Assembly: GCF_014694315.1 (NCBI RefSeq)
Contig: NZ_JAAOXD010000007.1
Span: 357,945 to 394,014 of the forward strand
DNA length: 36,070 bases
Source of the DNA: Arthrobacter ipis
GTDB taxonomy: Bacteria; Actinomycetota; Actinomycetes; Actinomycetales; Micrococcaceae
Direction: 5' to 3'
The notes below the pieces were generated by a model. It searched no databases and had not been told where the DNA came from. It worked only from the letters and a program-made list of their open reading frames with translations. Shown in pieces: positions 16,439 to 23,900 of this stretch. Within the stretch, counting starts at the first letter, position 1, and each line of letters opens with the position of its first letter. The translations under genes were made by a program, and so were the position numbers.

Positions 16439-16620
16439 GTACTACTGAGAACCAGACGGAATCCCCGCCACCGCGACAGGAACGGCGGTCTCACCACAAC
16501 GACGCCGGCCAGCTGACAAGGCGACCGGCCGGCGTCGTACTTTCCTTAACTCCCCCGAGTTTTTGTCCAGATAATGGCCTCTAACCCCCTCGGAAGTCGC
16601 GATACGTGGTCAGAAACTCC
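16439..16620 (+). repeat. Composite intergenic repeat, copy 1 (left of the egt cluster)
   Basis: This ~180-bp block is similar to 22369-22553 in the same orientation. It has three parts: a variable ~60-bp lead-in ending CTCACCA; a hairpin with perfect 12-bp arms ACGACGCCGGCC/GGCCGGCGTCGT (16499-16538); and a 63-bp element (16557-16619) bounded by inverted ends GAGTTTTTGTCCA and TGGTCAGAAACTC with core AGATAATGGCCTCTAA. It fills most of the gap between the flavoenzyme operon and the egtE-like gene. No ORF lies in it. It may be a small non-autonomous mobile element or a structured RNA. Confidence 0.8.
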
Positions 16621-16669
16621 CCCGAAACGCCCGCAGCCGACTCATGGCTTTTGGGGCAGGATGTTACTT

Positions 16670-17854
16670 ATGTCGATTGATGTGCGCGCGGTGCGCCAGC
16701 AGACCCGCGGAGTCCTGAACGTGGCCCATTTGAACAACGCTGGAAGCTCGCTCGTCCCCCGTCCGGTGGCGGAGACCGTGGTGGGACATTTGCGTCGGGA
16801 GGAGGAAATCGGCGGTTATGAAGCGGCGGAGGAGGCAGCTGACCGGCTGCAAAATGTGTATTGCTCCGTCGCGCACCTGATCGGGGCACGGCCGAACGAG
16901 ATTGCCCTCGCGGAGAGCGGCAGCCGAGCGTGGGCTGTGGCGATGCACAGCTTCCCCTTTGTCCCCGGCACGCGGCTGCTGATAGGCCGCACGGAGTATG
17001 CGGGCAACGTCATCGCGTTGCGGCAACTTGCGCGCCGGAATGACCTGCAAATTGTGGTTCTCGACGACGATCCTTACGGGCAGGTCGATGTGGAACATCT
17101 TCAGAGGGAGCTCGACCGTGGAAGCGTGGCCATGGTCGCTCTGACGCATGTGCCCATGGCGGACGGCCTGGTCAATCCGGCAGCGGAGGTGGGCAGGTGC
17201 TGCCGTGCTGCCGGGGTGTTGTTTGTGCTCGACGCGTGCCAGTCTGTGGGCCAGATGCCGTTGGACGTGGAGTCTCTGGGCTGTGATGTCTTGGCTGGAA
17301 CAGGGCGGAAATTTCTCCGGGGGCCGCGCGGCACCGCCTTCCTGTATGTGCGCGCCTCGGTTTTGGGGCGTTTTGACCCGCTCATCCTGGACGGGATGTC
17401 TACCGTTTCTTCCGGCGCCGAGGGTTTTGAAGTTCGCGGCGATGCGCGCCGTTTTGAAAGCTGGGAGGCCAGCATCGCCGGGCGGCTGGGTCTGGGCCGG
17501 GCCGTCGATTATGCCCTGGCCCTGGGTCTGGACGGTGTGCAGGAGCGCGTGGGCTCGCTTGCCGAGCAACTCCGGACGGAGTTGGCGGCGCTTCCGGCGG
17601 TTACTGTCCACGACCACGGCATCACCCGGTGCGGCATCGTGACGTTCTCCGTGAAGGGAAGCGAGGCGGGGAACATCAGGGCCCGGTTGGCGGACCACCA
17701 GATCAATGTCTCGGTGGCTCCGAGGCCCTCAAATGAGGTCCAAGCCATTCTCACCGGAAGCTCACATGCGGCGGAAATGGTGGTGCGCGCCTCAGTGCAC
17801 TACTACAACACCGAGGACGAGATCCTGCGGCTGGTGGGCCTCCTCTGTCGGTGA
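16670..17854 (+). CDS. egtE: Class V aminotransferase-fold PLP enzyme, probable EgtE-type C-S lyase
   Basis: A 394-aa cytoplasmic PLP-dependent enzyme. Cofactor residues are visible: the Asp of FVLDACQSVGQ contacts the pyridine nitrogen, and the Lys of AGTGRKFLRGPRG forms the aldimine. The N-terminus has VAHLNNAGSSLVP and EEEIGGYEAAEEA, similar to mycobacterial EgtE and to the selenocysteine lyase/IscS group. In ergothioneine synthesis EgtE cleaves the C-S bond of the hercynylcysteine sulfoxide to give ergothioneine. It faces egtD with a 42-bp gap rather than following it in the operon; the role is inferred from family and location. AGGA lies 8 nt before ATG 16670; ATG 16661 is an alternative start. 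Confidence 0.78.
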   Translation: MSIDVRAVRQQTRGVLNVAHLNNAGSSLVPRPVAETVVGHLRREEEIGGYEAAEEAADRLQNVYCSVAHLIGARPNEIALAESGSRAWAVAMHSFPFVPGTRLLIGRTEYAGNVIALRQLARRNDLQIVVLDDDPYGQVDVEHLQRELDRGSVAMVALTHVPMADGLVNPAAEVGRCCRAAGVLFVLDACQSVGQMPLDVESLGCDVLAGTGRKFLRGPRGTAFLYVRASVLGRFDPLILDGMSTVSSGAEGFEVRGDARRFESWEASIAGRLGLGRAVDYALALGLDGVQERVGSLAEQLRTELAALPAVTVHDHGITRCGIVTFSVKGSEAGNIRARLADHQINVSVAPRPSNEVQAILTGSSHAAEMVVRASVHYYNTEDEILRLVGLLCR

Positions 17855-17896
17855 GCGGGCGCGCTCCGACCCATGGTGTGCACTCAGCAGGACGGC

Positions 17897-18883
17897 TTAG
17901 ACGGCTTCCGCAAGCGTCATGGCGTAGCGGTTCTGGCTGTCGGTCCATTGCCCTGCGATGGAGAAACCGGCCGATTCGAGCTCATTGGCCACTCCCTCGA
18001 GCCGGAACTTCGCGGAAATCTCGGTGCGAAGTTCCTCGCCTTCGTCGAACCTGACGTCCAGGCCCACAGCCGGCAGGCGCACGAGCATCGGTTTCGTTGC
18101 CCGCAGCCGCATTTCGATCCACTCTTCCTCGGGCATCCACACAGCGACATGATCAAACGCCATCACGTCAAAATCTGCGCCCAGCTGGGCATTGAGGACG
18201 CGGAGCACGTTCCGATTGAATTCGGCGGTGACCCCCTCGGCGTCGGCGTATGCCGGAACAAGGATGTGCGGTGACTTCACCAGATCCGTGCCAAGAAGCA
18301 GCGAACCACCCTCTCCGCCGAGCAGCTCGCGGATCCCCGCGAGAAAGCGTGCCCTGGCCGCCGGCTCAAAGTTGCCGATGGTGCCGCCCAGAAACGCCAC
18401 CATGCGGCGTCCGTTGTGCGGGAGCAGGTGCAGCTGGGATTCGAAGTCCGCTGCCACGGCATCCAGCTGAAGATCGGGGAAGGCCGGAGCCAGCTCGTTG
18501 CGTGCATCCAGCAGAGCGCTGTCGCTGACGTCCACCGCGACGTAGCGGCGAAGAGGTCCCGCCTGCCGCAGGGCATCCAGCAGCAATGGGGTTTTCCTGG
18601 ACGATCCGGACCCAAGTTCGATCAGCGTCTCCGCCGGGCTCGCGGCAGCCATGTCAGCGGCGAAGAGCTCCAGCACTTCGCGTTCGGCCCGTGTCGGGTA
18701 GTACTCCGGCAGGTCCGTGATGCGCTCAAACAACGCGCTGCCGAGTTTGTCATAGAACCACTTCGGCGGCAGCGTTTTGGGTGACGAGCTGAGCCCCGCG
18801 AGCACATCGGCGCGCAGGCTTCGCTCCAGGTGGTCCGGGGGCAGGTGGTGAACGATGTCGCTGCGGTCGGCGGAGAGGCTCAT
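17897..18883 (-). CDS. egtD: L-histidine N(alpha)-methyltransferase
   Basis: A 328-aa SAM-dependent methyltransferase that trimethylates histidine to hercynine, the first committed substrate of ergothioneine. Family signatures include PPKWFYDKLGSALFERIT and LPEYYPTRAE near residues 40-70, the SAM-binding LIELGSGSSRKT, and VAFLGGTIGNFEP in the catalytic domain; EGVTAEFNRNVLRVLN and SAKFRLE lie further on. The start at 18883 overlaps the egtC stop by four bases (ATGA), so translation is probably coupled. The frame stays open upstream, but the extra residues are out-of-frame egtC sequence. It is last in the egtABCD operon. Confidence 0.96.
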   Translation of the reverse strand: MSLSADRSDIVHHLPPDHLERSLRADVLAGLSSSPKTLPPKWFYDKLGSALFERITDLPEYYPTRAEREVLELFAADMAAASPAETLIELGSGSSRKTPLLLDALRQAGPLRRYVAVDVSDSALLDARNELAPAFPDLQLDAVAADFESQLHLLPHNGRRMVAFLGGTIGNFEPAARARFLAGIRELLGGEGGSLLLGTDLVKSPHILVPAYADAEGVTAEFNRNVLRVLNAQLGADFDVMAFDHVAVWMPEEEWIEMRLRATKPMLVRLPAVGLDVRFDEGEELRTEISAKFRLEGVANELESAGFSIAGQWTDSQNRYAMTLAEAV

Positions 18884-19644
18884 GTGGCTGCGTTTTCCTT
18901 CGTGAGAGTCGGAATGAGACGAACTTCGACGTGGCCGGGGGTGGCGGTCAGGAGGGAATTGTCCGGGACCTCCTGCCACCCTGGGCCCTCATCGGAAGGC
19001 TCGCTGGCGACGACCACGCCCCCGGGGCCGGTCCGCCAAAACAGGCTGTCACCGGCGGCTGTAGCCGCGATGGCGGTGCCGTCGGTGAGCAGAAAGTTGA
19101 ATCTGCCACCAGCGACTGAGGAGACAGCGCTGACCACCTGGATCAGCGCCTCGCCGGCGGCGAGGCCCGCGGCAAGCCGCTCCTGCACAAGGGCCCAGAG
19201 CAACGCTGAATCGACCTGCGCTTCAAGGGCCAGCAGCCGTGCGGGCGGGAGGGAAGCAGCCAGTTCCTCCAGCGCATGCGGCCAGCCCTCCACACGGCCG
19301 TTGTGGCTAAAAAGCCAGCGACCGCACGCATACGGCGCAGCTGCTGACTCATCCGGGGGCATCCCCGGCGTTGCCGACCTCACCGCTGCCAGTACCGCGG
19401 GGCTGGAAGTGACCCGGGCGACGTCGGCAAAGGACCTGTCCGCCCAGATCGGGACGGAACGGCGGTAGCGGGCGGGCACGGGATCGCCCGGGGCGTACCA
19501 TCCGACGCCAAAACCGTCGGCGTTGACGGTTCCGTACCGCTGGCGGCGCGGCGCCCACGACTGCGCCAAAAGCCCATGGTCGGGGACGAGCAGCAGCTCG
19601 GCCAGCGGCATCGGCGTCCCGATGTAGGCGAGATGACGGCACAT
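18880..19644 (-). CDS. egtC: Ergothioneine biosynthesis protein EgtC (gamma-glutamyl hercynylcysteine sulfoxide hydrolase)
   Basis: A 254-aa class II glutamine amidotransferase-type Ntn hydrolase that removes glutamate from gamma-glutamyl-hercynylcysteine sulfoxide. The nucleophile is Cys2 in MCRHLAYIG, freed by removal of Met1. Other family elements are VNADGFGVGWY and LFSHNGRVEGWP, which correspond to conserved glutamine-amidotransferase active-site loops. Length is normal. It begins 3 nt downstream of the egtB stop and overlaps egtD by four bases, so it is tightly packed within the operon. Confidence 0.95.
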   Translation of the reverse strand: MCRHLAYIGTPMPLAELLLVPDHGLLAQSWAPRRQRYGTVNADGFGVGWYAPGDPVPARYRRSVPIWADRSFADVARVTSSPAVLAAVRSATPGMPPDESAAAPYACGRWLFSHNGRVEGWPHALEELAASLPPARLLALEAQVDSALLWALVQERLAAGLAAGEALIQVVSAVSSVAGGRFNFLLTDGTAIAATAAGDSLFWRTGPGGVVVASEPSDEGPGWQEVPDNSLLTATPGHVEVRLIPTLTKENAAT

Positions 19645-19647
19645 GGG

Positions 19648-20997
19648 CTAGCAACCCTCCGCCGGTGACGCGTCACGCGCCGTGCGGAATCCGGTAAAGA
19701 TCTGCCGGCGGATGGGGTAGTCCCAGTTCCGGAACGTGCCCCGGCAGGCGGCCGGATCCGCCGCCCAGGATCCGCCCCGGAGCACCTTGTAGTCGGACCC
19801 GAAGAACACCTCGCTGTATTCCGGATATGGAAAGGCGGTGAATCCCGGATACGGGCGGAAGTCGCTTGAAACCCATTCCCAGACGTCGCCAATGAGTTGC
19901 CGCACCCCCAGCGGAGAGGCTCCCGCGGGAAAGGAACCGGCCGGGGCCGGCCGGAGCGCTGCACCGCCGAGGTTGGCGTGATGGGGTGCAGGATCGTCGT
20001 CGCCCCAGGGGTAGCGACGGGACCGCCCTGACCGGGGATCGTAGCGGGCTGCTTTTTCCCATTCTGCTTCGGTCGGGAGCCGGCGCCCGGCCCAGCGCGC
20101 ATACGCGTCGGCCTCGAACCAGTTCACGTGCTGCACCGGCTCATCGTCCGGAACGCGTTCCACGACGCCGAATCTGGTTCTGCACCACCCGTCGCCGTCG
20201 CGTTCCCAGTACTTGGGAGCCACTAAACCGGCTTCAATGCAGTGCTTCCAGCCGTCCTGGCTCCACCAGCGGGGGTTCCGGTAACCACCGTCTTCGATGA
20301 AGTGCCGGTAAGCGCCGTTGGTCACCGGGACGGTGTCAATCCAGTAGGCGGGCACCTTCACGGTATGTGCCGGGCGTTCATTGTCCAGCGCCCATGGTTC
20401 CACCGATGTCCCCATGGTGAACTCCCCCGCAGGGACCAGCACCTCCCTGGCCAAAGCCTGCAGGTCCGAGGCGCGGATGCCGGCATCCAGGGGCCGGCCG
20501 TGGAGGACCGGGGCGCCGGTCCGGAGCTGATGCGTGGCGAGCATCGTCTCGTCGTGCTGCTGCTCGTGCTGGATGATCATTCCGAACGCGAAGCCCCGGT
20601 GCACAAGCGCTGCACCCTCCAAGGGCGTCCGTTCCAGGATGTCGAGCGCCTTGTCACGGACCTGGGCGATGTACCTGCGGGACTCCGCGGGTGAGAGCAG
20701 TGGCAGCGAGGGCCTGCTGCTGCGGGAGTGCTGGAACGCGTCGTACATCTCGTCGATATCGCACCGCAGCGGTTCCATCTTGCCCACATCGCGTACCAGC
20801 CAGATTTCCTCCTGGCTTCCTACATGCGCGAGGTCCCACACCAGCGGTGACATCAGCGGCGAGTGCTGCCTAAGCAGATCTTCGTCGTCGCAGTCGGTCA
20901 GTGCATGGGTGCGGTTCCGGGCACGTTCCAGCCCTTCGGCGATGAAGGTCCTGAGCGTTTCGGGGTCGGCAGGGGCCCCGGGCAGGTCAATTGGCAT
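19648..20997 (-). CDS. egtB: Ergothioneine biosynthesis sulfoxide synthase EgtB
   Basis: A 449-aa non-heme iron enzyme that joins gamma-glutamylcysteine to hercynine using O2, forming the C-S bond and sulfoxide. The N-terminal DinB-like domain supplies the three-histidine iron site: His58 in DLAHVGSQEE and His144/His148 in IIQHEQQHDE. The C-terminal formylglycine-generating-enzyme-like domain shows PAGEFTMGTS, LPTEAEWEKAAR, GDVWEWVSSDF, VLRGGSW and DYPIRRQIFTGFR. Preference for gamma-glutamylcysteine (rather than cysteine) is implied by egtA and egtC alongside. The ATG at 20997 lies inside the end of egtA (11-bp overlap); the open frame extends to 21030 but the family starts near here. Confidence 0.96.
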   Translation of the reverse strand: MPIDLPGAPADPETLRTFIAEGLERARNRTHALTDCDDEDLLRQHSPLMSPLVWDLAHVGSQEEIWLVRDVGKMEPLRCDIDEMYDAFQHSRSSRPSLPLLSPAESRRYIAQVRDKALDILERTPLEGAALVHRGFAFGMIIQHEQQHDETMLATHQLRTGAPVLHGRPLDAGIRASDLQALAREVLVPAGEFTMGTSVEPWALDNERPAHTVKVPAYWIDTVPVTNGAYRHFIEDGGYRNPRWWSQDGWKHCIEAGLVAPKYWERDGDGWCRTRFGVVERVPDDEPVQHVNWFEADAYARWAGRRLPTEAEWEKAARYDPRSGRSRRYPWGDDDPAPHHANLGGAALRPAPAGSFPAGASPLGVRQLIGDVWEWVSSDFRPYPGFTAFPYPEYSEVFFGSDYKVLRGGSWAADPAACRGTFRNWDYPIRRQIFTGFRTARDASPAEGC

Positions 20998-22279
20998 CAA
21001 CGTAAGCCTCCCTCCGCTCCGGTTCGGCAAACCAGCTGCCGGTTTTGTGCCACAGGTCCAGCCGCTCCTGGGCCGGGCTCCGGCCCCTCGCCGTATTGCG
21101 CCCGATGAAGTCTTCGGCCAGCCTCCGGGTGGTGGCGTCCGCCCCCAGGCGCGGCAGCGCGTTGAGCGCCGCCTCGGCGCAGAGCCGGGCGGCCGCGGCG
21201 AGAGCCGAATTCGTCAACGCCTCACGGGCGGCAGTCCTCATCGGGTCGGGCAGCGACGCAAGGGGTGCACAGGCATCTGCGACGAGGTCGGCAGCCTGTT
21301 CGTCGTCCATGAGCGCGGCGACTATCGCCGTGACGGGCTCCCAGTCATGGCCCGCCTGTGCATCGATCACCCGGAGTTCCAGAAATCCGCGTGGACGGAC
21401 GGGCGGGAAAAGAGTTGTGAGGTGGTAGTCCAGATCGCTCAGTGTTGCAGGCCTGGGCCCCTTCCCGTGCAACCAGTCCCGCATTGTCAGCCCCTTGGGC
21501 GGATCCCAACGGAGCCCCTCTGACGGGATGCAGAGGACCAGCGCGTCGAGCGCGTAGTTCGCCCACCCCCACCTGGGATCCTCCGAACGGGGGACGGCGG
21601 CGGTCCGGGTCGGGTCAATGCCCAGCCAGGTGCGCTGACGGTTGCTGTGCCAGCCATTGGGGATGCCGTGAAGGAAGGGCGAGTTGGCAAACATGGCGAT
21701 GAGGACCGGCAGGAGATTGTGCAGTCGTGCCCAGCGTTGCGCCGCGCCGGTGGATGCGGGACTGTCGAATCCGGCTTCCAGGGAAATCTGAAGTGAGGCG
21801 GTGGAGCACATCATGGTCCGTCCGGCGGGACCGGAGCCGTCGAAGTGCCGCTCCATGGAGGCGTAGCGCGGATGCTCCAGTGACCGCACAGCCGGGCGTC
21901 CAGCATCCAAAGCGACCGGACCGCAGAACAGGCCGGCGTCCGAAAGCCGGTTCTCAACGGCTGCGAGGTCTTTCCGCGTCGCGGCGACGAGAGCCGGAAG
22001 ATCGGGGGCGCAGGCGGAGCTCACCTCCAGCTGGCCGCCGGGTTCGAACGTGATCATTCCCCCGCCGGGCAGCGCCCCCGCCGAGGCCGCCATGGCCTCA
22101 CGCACACGCGCAACCGTAACCGGGGTCTGTGGATCGGCAGCGTCGTGGACCAGCCGTTCGACCTCCACCCCGGCAGCACCCGGCGGTCCGGTCTTAAAGC
22201 ACACGGAGGCCACATAGACTTCGGCGTCGGACTCGGAAAGGGGGCGGATGTCGCGCCCGGCCTGCAAAGCGGAGGTCAC
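20987..22279 (-). CDS. egtA: Glutamate-cysteine ligase EgtA
   Basis: A 430-aa ATP-dependent GCS2-family ligase making gamma-glutamylcysteine, the sulfur donor for EgtB. Family features include MERHFDG, RTMMCSTASLQISLEAG (nucleotide/substrate region), NSPFLHGIPNGWHSNRQ, TWLGIDPTRT and FLELRVIDAQAG. The start is a GTG at 22279 with GGAG six bases upstream; no ATG alternative has a comparable site. It is first in the minus-strand egtA-egtB-egtC-egtD operon. Since actinobacteria use mycothiol rather than glutathione, this ligase is presumably dedicated to ergothioneine. Confidence 0.94.
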   Translation of the reverse strand: MTSALQAGRDIRPLSESDAEVYVASVCFKTGPPGAAGVEVERLVHDAADPQTPVTVARVREAMAASAGALPGGGMITFEPGGQLEVSSACAPDLPALVAATRKDLAAVENRLSDAGLFCGPVALDAGRPAVRSLEHPRYASMERHFDGSGPAGRTMMCSTASLQISLEAGFDSPASTGAAQRWARLHNLLPVLIAMFANSPFLHGIPNGWHSNRQRTWLGIDPTRTAAVPRSEDPRWGWANYALDALVLCIPSEGLRWDPPKGLTMRDWLHGKGPRPATLSDLDYHLTTLFPPVRPRGFLELRVIDAQAGHDWEPVTAIVAALMDDEQAADLVADACAPLASLPDPMRTAAREALTNSALAAAARLCAEAALNALPRLGADATTRRLAEDFIGRNTARGRSPAQERLDLWHKTGSWFAEPERREAYVDAN

Positions 22280-22368
22280 GTATCACTCCTTCGACGTCGG
22301 TGTCTTCAGGCGGCAAGCTAAACAGCCCCCTTCCGGCCTTGTCAACGGTTTATGCGGGCGCGCAAAAG

Positions 22369-22553
22369 TGCTACGGAGGACCGGACGGGCGGCCCCCACC
22401 AGGGCATGTCGGCTGACCTCACCAGAACGACGCCGGCCGGCCACCTCCGAAGGTGACCGGCCGACGTCGTACTTCCGTTGGTTCTCTCCCGAGTTTTTGG
22501 CAGATAACGGCCTCTAAAGCGCCTGGAAGTCACGATACGTGGACAAAAACTCC
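22369..22553 (+). repeat. Composite intergenic repeat, copy 2 (right of the egt cluster)
   Basis: Same orientation and three-part build as the copy at 16439. The hairpin here (22427-22470) is longer: ACGACG/CGTCGT outer arms, CGGCCGG/CCGGCCG middle, and CACCT/AGGTG at the tip. The terminal element (22491-22552) has ends GAGTTTTTGG and TGGACAAAAACTC and shares the core AGATAACGGCCTCTAA. It lies between egtA and tRNA-Thr with no ORF. No U-tract follows on either strand, so it is not a classic terminator, although it could process or end the tRNA transcript. Confidence 0.8.
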
Positions 22554-22595
22554 ATGAGAGCGGGGACTAAACCCGCAGAACAAAGCCAAGATAAG

Positions 22596-22669
22596 AGCCC
22601 CCTGTCGGATTCGAACCGACGACCCCCGCTTTACAAGAGCGGTGCTCTGGCCAACTGAGCTAAGGAGGC
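22596..22669 (-). tRNA. tRNA-Thr (anticodon UGU)
   Basis: The minus strand folds into a complete cloverleaf. The acceptor stem is GCCTCCT/AGGGGGC (one U-G pair), the D-arm TAGCTCAGTTGGCCAGAGC, the anticodon stem CCGCT/AGCGG with loop CTTGTAA giving anticodon TGT, and the T-arm GTCGG-TTCGAAT-CCGAC. The discriminator base is T and CCA is not encoded. It reads ACA codons. Confidence 0.96.
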
Positions 22670-22780
22670 GCGCCCGTCAGGGCAGGCGCCGTGACGGCGC
22701 TAGATAAGGTTAGCCCAAGGACCGCCCGCCCGTAAAAACGGGCCGCGGCAACAAACGCACAACCAGTTGAACAGAACAGT

Positions 22781-22812
22781 GGCCCGGCGCCCGGAAAGCC
22801 GGACGCCGGGCC
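22781..22812 (-). terminator. Hairpin after the DsbA-like gene
   Basis: GGCCCGGCGCCCGG pairs with CCGGACGCCGGGCC (one mismatch) around AAAG, about 20 bp beyond the stop of the thioredoxin-domain gene. The U-tract is weak. Confidence 0.75.
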
Positions 22813-22830
22813 GCTGCCCCTAAAGAACGT

Positions 22831-23721
22831 CTAAGCCTTGGCCTTGATAGCCGCCTCGACGAAGGCCGGGAATTCGGTCTGGGCGCTGTCGCCCTTGCCC
22901 CACTGCTTGCCGTCCACGAGGACCGTCGGCGTACCGCTCACGCCAATGGCCGCGGCTTCCTGGGTGGCGTACTTGACCCAGGGACGGTATGTCTTGTTCT
23001 CGACGCAGGAGTCGATGCTCTTGGCGCCGACGTCCGTGGCCAACTTCTTCAGTTCGTCGTCGGAGAGCCCGGCGCCGCCTTCGGCCGGCTGGTTGGCGAA
23101 CAGCGTGTCCACAAAGGCCGAATACTTCTCGGGGGATTCGTTCACCACGCAGGCGGCGGCGTTGGCCGCACGGGAGGAGTAGTTGGTGGTGGAGCGGGTG
23201 TCCAGGAAGCCCAGAGCCCGGTACTCCACGGTGATCTTGCCTTCGTCGCGCAGCTTCGTCAGGGTCTCGTTGTACGTCGCCTCGAAGTTCTTGCAGACGG
23301 GGCAGATGAAGTCAATGTAGAGGACAACCTTCACCGGCTTGCCCTTCTCGGCTTCCGCGCCCGGGGCCTTAACGGTGGCAGGTGCCGAGGCCGCCGGTGA
23401 CGGAATGTCTGCCACGTTCACGGACGCAGCATCGGTCTTCGCCACCTCCGTGCCCTTGAGCAGCGTGATGCCGCCGTGGACGTTTCCGTTGGAAGGGGTG
23501 GGGCCCTGGTCCGCCACCGGGGCGTTGTTCTTAAGGCTGCTGGTCACCACCAGCGCGACGACGGCAAGGATGGCCACGACGGCGACCACGATGCCCCAGC
23601 CAATGAGCAGTTTGTTCCGCTTGTCCTTTTTAAGCTGTGCCTCGCGGATTTCGCGGGCTTTCTCGCGTGCGTCGGCCGTGCGTTCTGCTTTGGACTGGCG
23701 GGGTTCGTTTGCGGGGCTCAT
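22831..23721 (-). CDS. Membrane-anchored DsbA-like thioredoxin-domain protein
   Basis: A 296-aa protein with a charged cytoplasmic N-terminus (rich in K, R and E, likely helical), one TM segment near residues 38-62, a ~65-aa low-complexity linker and an extracytoplasmic DsbA/Thioredoxin_4 domain. The redox motif is CPVC (140-143) in YIDFICPVCKNFE, and the cis-proline loop is SGTPTVLVDG. It probably forms or isomerises disulfides in exported proteins. The start at 23721 has GAGGAA about 5 nt upstream; the longer open frame crosses the otsA start and is not used. It is divergent from otsA. Confidence 0.92.
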   Translation of the reverse strand: MSPANEPRQSKAERTADAREKAREIREAQLKKDKRNKLLIGWGIVVAVVAILAVVALVVTSSLKNNAPVADQGPTPSNGNVHGGITLLKGTEVAKTDAASVNVADIPSPAASAPATVKAPGAEAEKGKPVKVVLYIDFICPVCKNFEATYNETLTKLRDEGKITVEYRALGFLDTRSTTNYSSRAANAAACVVNESPEKYSAFVDTLFANQPAEGGAGLSDDELKKLATDVGAKSIDSCVENKTYRPWVKYATQEAAAIGVSGTPTVLVDGKQWGKGDSAQTEFPAFVEAAIKAKA

Positions 23722-23900
23722 TAATTCCTCGTGTCGTACGGACAGGTGCGGACCACCCGGGGCCAACTCCCCCAGTTTAGGGGAGAACCCGGAGCTTGCG
23801 CTTTCAAGTATTTCCTTCAGCCTGACCAACGGACGAATGGCCCCGAAGATTCCGGCCCGATAGGGTTGATGGGAGTCACAAGCAACCTCAGGGAGCCCCA

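Noticed and set aside
16499..16538. Hairpin as a classic rho-independent terminator
   Set aside because: It lies between divergent genes and no U-tract follows on either strand; it is better explained as part of the repeat.
23767..23785. Inverted repeat CTCCCC/GGGGAG between the DsbA-like gene and otsA
   Set aside because: Six-base G/C arms are expected by chance in this composition and no regulator or second copy supports it.
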